The translations under genes and the position numbers were made by a program. Under the pieces are notes generated by a model, which made no database searches, was not told the origin of the DNA, and was given only the letters and a program-made list of their open reading frames with translations. Below, piece by piece: positions 60,623 through 64,000 of a stretch of 64,000 nt of DNA. How positions within the stretch are numbered: the stretch's first letter is position 1; each line of letters begins with the position of its first letter. Location of the stretch: assembly GCF_003073045.1 (NCBI RefSeq), contig NC_037590.1:7094016-7158015 (forward strand), read 5' to 3'. The DNA comes from Pomacea canaliculata. Lineage: Eukaryota > Mollusca > Gastropoda > Architaenioglossa > Ampullariidae.

Positions 60623-60748
60623 AATTTCTCTGACCAGAAGCTGTTCAGCGTCTTAAACGACGTACTTGCGTGTCTTGCATCTCTGTTGCACGCGGGTCTT
60701 CGACCGCACTTAGAAGGATTGCTTCTCCTCCCCGCCTCCCCTTCCTGC

Positions 60749-60920
60749 GAGGGCGGTCCGTTGGTGCAGCGGTTAGCGCCTGTCACCAGTATAGTGACGG
60801 TTGGCTGTCCTGGGTTCAGCTCTTGTCTCGGGCACGCTGTTCTTTCTCTGCATGTGGCGGCTGGGCTAGCAGCCTTCCCGTGATATAGCCTTAGTTACTG
60901 ACTCGGTGTAAAACACCAAT
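60749..60920 (+). mobile_element. tRNA-headed SINE, full-length copy
   Basis: The head has TGGTGCAGCGG (A-box) and GGGTTCAGCTC (B-box-like). 'ctcgggcacgctgttctttc' follows, then 'gatatagccttagttactgactcgg' and 'taaaacacc'. It is the same family as 18160-18352 but without an exact target-site duplication that I can see. Confidence 0.8.
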
Positions 60921-62717
60921 TCCTCCTCTGTTTCCCTTCAAACACCGGCTTTTTGTCTCTCCAAAATAAACGTGTTTTCTGCTGGGGTCATATACAGGGC
61001 GCGATGGTAATAACTCGTCCTGGTTAAATCAAAGGCAAGTGTCTTGTCTCCGTAGTTATAAATTGGTGTTCAGACTCAGCGGATGTCCCTTTACCTCTGG
61101 GACCGTATTATAAATTAGGGGCAAAGATTCCATGGAGCAAAAGTAACATAATATCATCAGGGTGTGGACAGTGCGTGGTAATAACGGAGACTAAACATCA
61201 TTCCTCGATTTTCTCACTTTGCTAGCCGATGACGACCTATCCTTGCCTCGTGATTAGGGCCCCTGGTCTTTATCCGTTAACTCCCCTGCATGTTCGTTTG
61301 TAGAAAGACATTGCTTCTTGTTCGTGTTTGGTGTTCGTGGCGATCTGCAGAAGATATGTTGCCTGTGTGTTAAGAACATGACATAGTCTGTTTTTATTTT
61401 GACAGCATGCCTCTAAATATCGCCCTTTGAAGGTGACTGGCGAGCACGCGCGCGTGTGAGCGAGAGAGTGCTTTCTTACACGAAGAGTAGAAATCAGCGA
61501 ACCTGTATGGCTGCGAGACAAGGCTTGAACTTGGTTTTAAAAAAACACAAACAAAAACTTGAAGTAGAGATTGTGAATCGAACGAAAACATGCCTCTTTT
61601 AAATCCCACTTTTTGGAGTAGCGGAGGTTCTAGAAGCATCGTTTCCCTGTAGAAATGGCGTCTTATTGTCCTATTGTTTCTTGCACGCGATGGTCCGCTT
61701 TGCCCTGTCCACTTCCAGTAAATGTAAATAACTGTGCAAGAGAGAAATTTGTTTCCGAGAGTGCCCACGAAGGAGGAGACCAGCGTTGACACTAACATTC
61801 TATAGTCCAGCATGTGTCGGTAGCCGAGTTGATTTTAAAGAAAATAGTGAAAATAAAAATAACATAGCACTGATTAAATTTTTAAACCTTTATGCGAATA
61901 ATCGAGACATGTAGAAATTCATTTTGCTATTGGCAACTTGAAAGAAAACCTTTAACGCGCGGGGGTATGTGTGTGCGTGTAATGCGAGTGGGAGAGAGGT
62001 AGAATGTTGGGCAGAACAAAGAGGAAAGTTTAGAAAAGTCTAGAAAGATAGAAAGAAGGAAGAATAAAGTGGGGAACAAATGTTGTGATTAGAAGGGTGA
62101 ACGAAAGGAATGGGAAAAAGCAAGCTCAGCGTTTCTGCTTGTTGGTCTTATCAGACGACCGCAACCTGCCTGACATCATCGGACATCAAACGTGCAAAAA
62201 AAAAAAAAATAAGTAAAATAAAAAGTGACATGAGATCTTCCTCCACGGGGGAAGGGGGGAGAGAGAATAGGGGAAGTTGGTGTTTTAAGCAGAGCCAGCA
62301 AATTTCTTCCACGGGGCAGGGTGAATGTGAGGTTAGGAGAAAGAAAAAAGTGCATGCCCGGGCACGCGATCATCCGTGCGGGTACGTGTTCGTGTTCGTA
62401 GTCTCGGTCTTGGGTAAGCCATAGGAAAGCTTTTCTTGGCTGCCCTGACTGCTTCTGGAAACCTATTGCTACTGATTTCATTCGATATACGTTAGGCACC
62501 CATACGTGCTTCCATCAATGGGAAGAGGCTCAGTCGGTAGTTTTGGCATCCTCGTATAACACAGAGTAATTGGCGTTCATAGGTCAAAGGTCGGAACAGT
62601 GACGTCTGATTGCTGTACTTGAGGCATGTAAATATTTTGGTCTGAGAGATCTCTATGCCAAGATCGCCCGTTTCGCTGCTGTTTTATTTCTCTCTTATTT
62701 TTTCTCGTCCCCTCCCC

Positions 62718-62812
62718 TGTTCTTCCTCTGCATGTGCATCTGTTTACCGGGTTGGCTGCCTTGCTGTGATAGGGCTTTAGATGCTGGTTCGTAAAATACC
62801 AATTCTCTCCTC
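62718..62812 (+). mobile_element. SINE 3' fragment
   Basis: 'tgttcttcctctgcatgtgc', 'gggttggctgccttgctgtgat', 'agggctttag.tgctgg' and 'taaaatacc' follow the order of the 18160-18352 SINE. The head is missing and divergence is higher than in the other copies. Confidence 0.65.
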
Positions 62813-64000
62813 CCTTCCGCTACCCATCTACGATCAGGATAGACTGGCTCTGCACGAAGCATACAGGCTCCCCTAGACACCTGCCTCCAGTTACTGGAAT
62901 GCCCTGCCTCTATATTTTCGTCTTTTTCACAAACGGTCGACATCGCACGCTTTTCATTTTGTTGAGCTTAGTTCAACAGAGGAGGTAGGTGTCAATCTGT
63001 TTATAGTCCATACTGAGTTGTACAACGAATGGTAAGACGACTTCGTAGTAGCTGCAGCAAGATTTTTTCAAACATGCGCACGGTCTCTTCTGATGCCACA
63101 GTTAGAAGCGGGAGTAAGTTGTTTCCCCGGGGCAAAATGGGGAACTCAAGGAGACCGGTCTTGTTTCCGAAAGTATGAAGCAATGTCCAGACCCCGCTAC
63201 ACTACTTCATGTTTGTTTCCCCTAAGGACTTTTTTTCTACCGCTTTATAACTAGCGCTTCAGGGGATAAAACAACATCTGCCGAGTCTGGACACCATTTG
63301 GTAATTTCGGAAGCAAAACGCTTGTATTGGAGTTCTCCATGCTGCTCCAGGACACAGACTTACCTTCGTTTCATAACAACGGCCCCAGCAGTTTAAGATC
63401 TGCCCACATCTCCCCTTCTCCAATCTGTATCCGTCTTTGCTTTCTTCTTGTCTGCCTGTTTCTTCCTCCACTAGCATCGCAGCTGATACTTGAGGAGGCT
63501 GCTTGTCGGGTTGTTTTGCCGCAAGCTAACATCGCCAGAAGCTTCTCGCCTTGCGTCACTGACGTCATCGACGTTTATCTTGTCAATTTTTTATACCTAA
63601 ACATTCAGGTTGTTTGTGGTTATCATTTTACCGCTTCCCCGCCTTTTATTGATTTATTGAAATTCATCATCAAACCAGAAATAAATAGAAATCCAGTTGC
63701 ACATATCCAGTCTTCAGCACTTTTAGGCCATAAATCTAATTAAACAATCATTTACATAGAATGGTGCACAACACATTTTTAGAACAATTTTTAAAAATAA
63801 AATTGTTTTTAAAAAACGGAACTTTTTAAGTCACACTTATTAAATTTTCCTTTTTCAAAACACTCAAGTTTTACAAACGTGTTGTTCAACTAGCTCCGGA
63901 TATTAAGAAAAAAGTTTGCGAATCAGGTCATTTAACTGTTTAGTTGTTTGTGAACAGTCTTGCAATACTCATTGCGAATATTATTCATTTATCATTACTT

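Larger units (their letters stand above)
60288..64000 (+). other. MCU intron 4 (partial), window right edge
   Basis: No further MCU exon is recognised. It contains the SINE at 60749-60920, a SINE fragment at 62718-62812, a (CA)n microsatellite and short homopolymers. The other short open frames show no family resemblance. Confidence 0.5.

Noticed and set aside
60749..60830. Possible tRNA gene (A- and B-box-like sequences)
   Set aside because: No complete cloverleaf or anticodon arm is evident, the body continues into a shared SINE sequence, and similar copies recur in the window.

Overview
This is animal nuclear DNA: AT-rich, split genes with GT-AG introns, long UTRs, microsatellites, and LINE, SINE and hAT transposon remnants. 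The repeat content (CR1-like LINE debris, a tRNA-headed SINE family, many copies of a 3' tail of the 'gcactatataaat' type) and the protein sequences suggest a lophotrochozoan, most likely a mollusc. That taxonomic call is an inference. There are no bacterial-style operons, CRISPR arrays or phage genes. I recognise four protein-coding genes, and their exon chains close in phase at every junction.

Layout. (1) Plus strand, before 1 to about 23.4 kb: an hnRNP U-like (HNRNPUL1/2-type) gene that enters the window mid-gene. It encodes the SPRY domain, a P-loop kinase-like domain and a very long Gly/Pro/Arg-rich C-terminus ending at 21958. (2) Minus strand, 29509 to 24509: a complete seven-exon canopy (CNPY3/4) gene for a 260-residue secretory-pathway protein ending in KEEL. 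It is tail-to-tail with gene 1. (3) Minus strand, 42395 to 34938: a complete eleven-exon CDP-diacylglycerol synthase (CDS1/2) gene of 457 residues, with room for a 3'UTR of up to 5 kb. (4) Plus strand, from 42546 and running off the right edge: the 5' part of the mitochondrial calcium uniporter gene MCU. It starts 150 bp from the CDS start codon, head-to-head, so the two genes probably share a bidirectional promoter.

Mobile DNA sits in the introns: a 1.87-kb degenerate hAT transposon (6676-8545, matching 6-bp flanks), a CR1-like LINE fragment (about 16.2-17.9 kb), a SINE with a perfect 14-bp target-site duplication (18160-18352) with at least four relatives elsewhere, and a 186-bp hAT-type MITE with a perfect 8-bp duplication (49300-49485).

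The most interesting signal is in MCU. Between exon 3 and the conserved exon 4 (60183-60287) lies a second, diverged exon (47057-47146). It has the same phases and a similar length, and it encodes a recognisably homologous stretch of the MCU N-terminal matrix domain. It looks like a duplicated, possibly mutually exclusive exon. If its donor is not used, it could instead be an alternative last exon, with a stop codon overlapping an AATAAA signal. A second anomaly is a short stretch in the last hnRNP U-like exon (about 20600-20670) where the protein-like reading frame shifts and then returns. This is either a 75-nt micro-intron flanked by direct repeats or a pair of compensating assembly indels.
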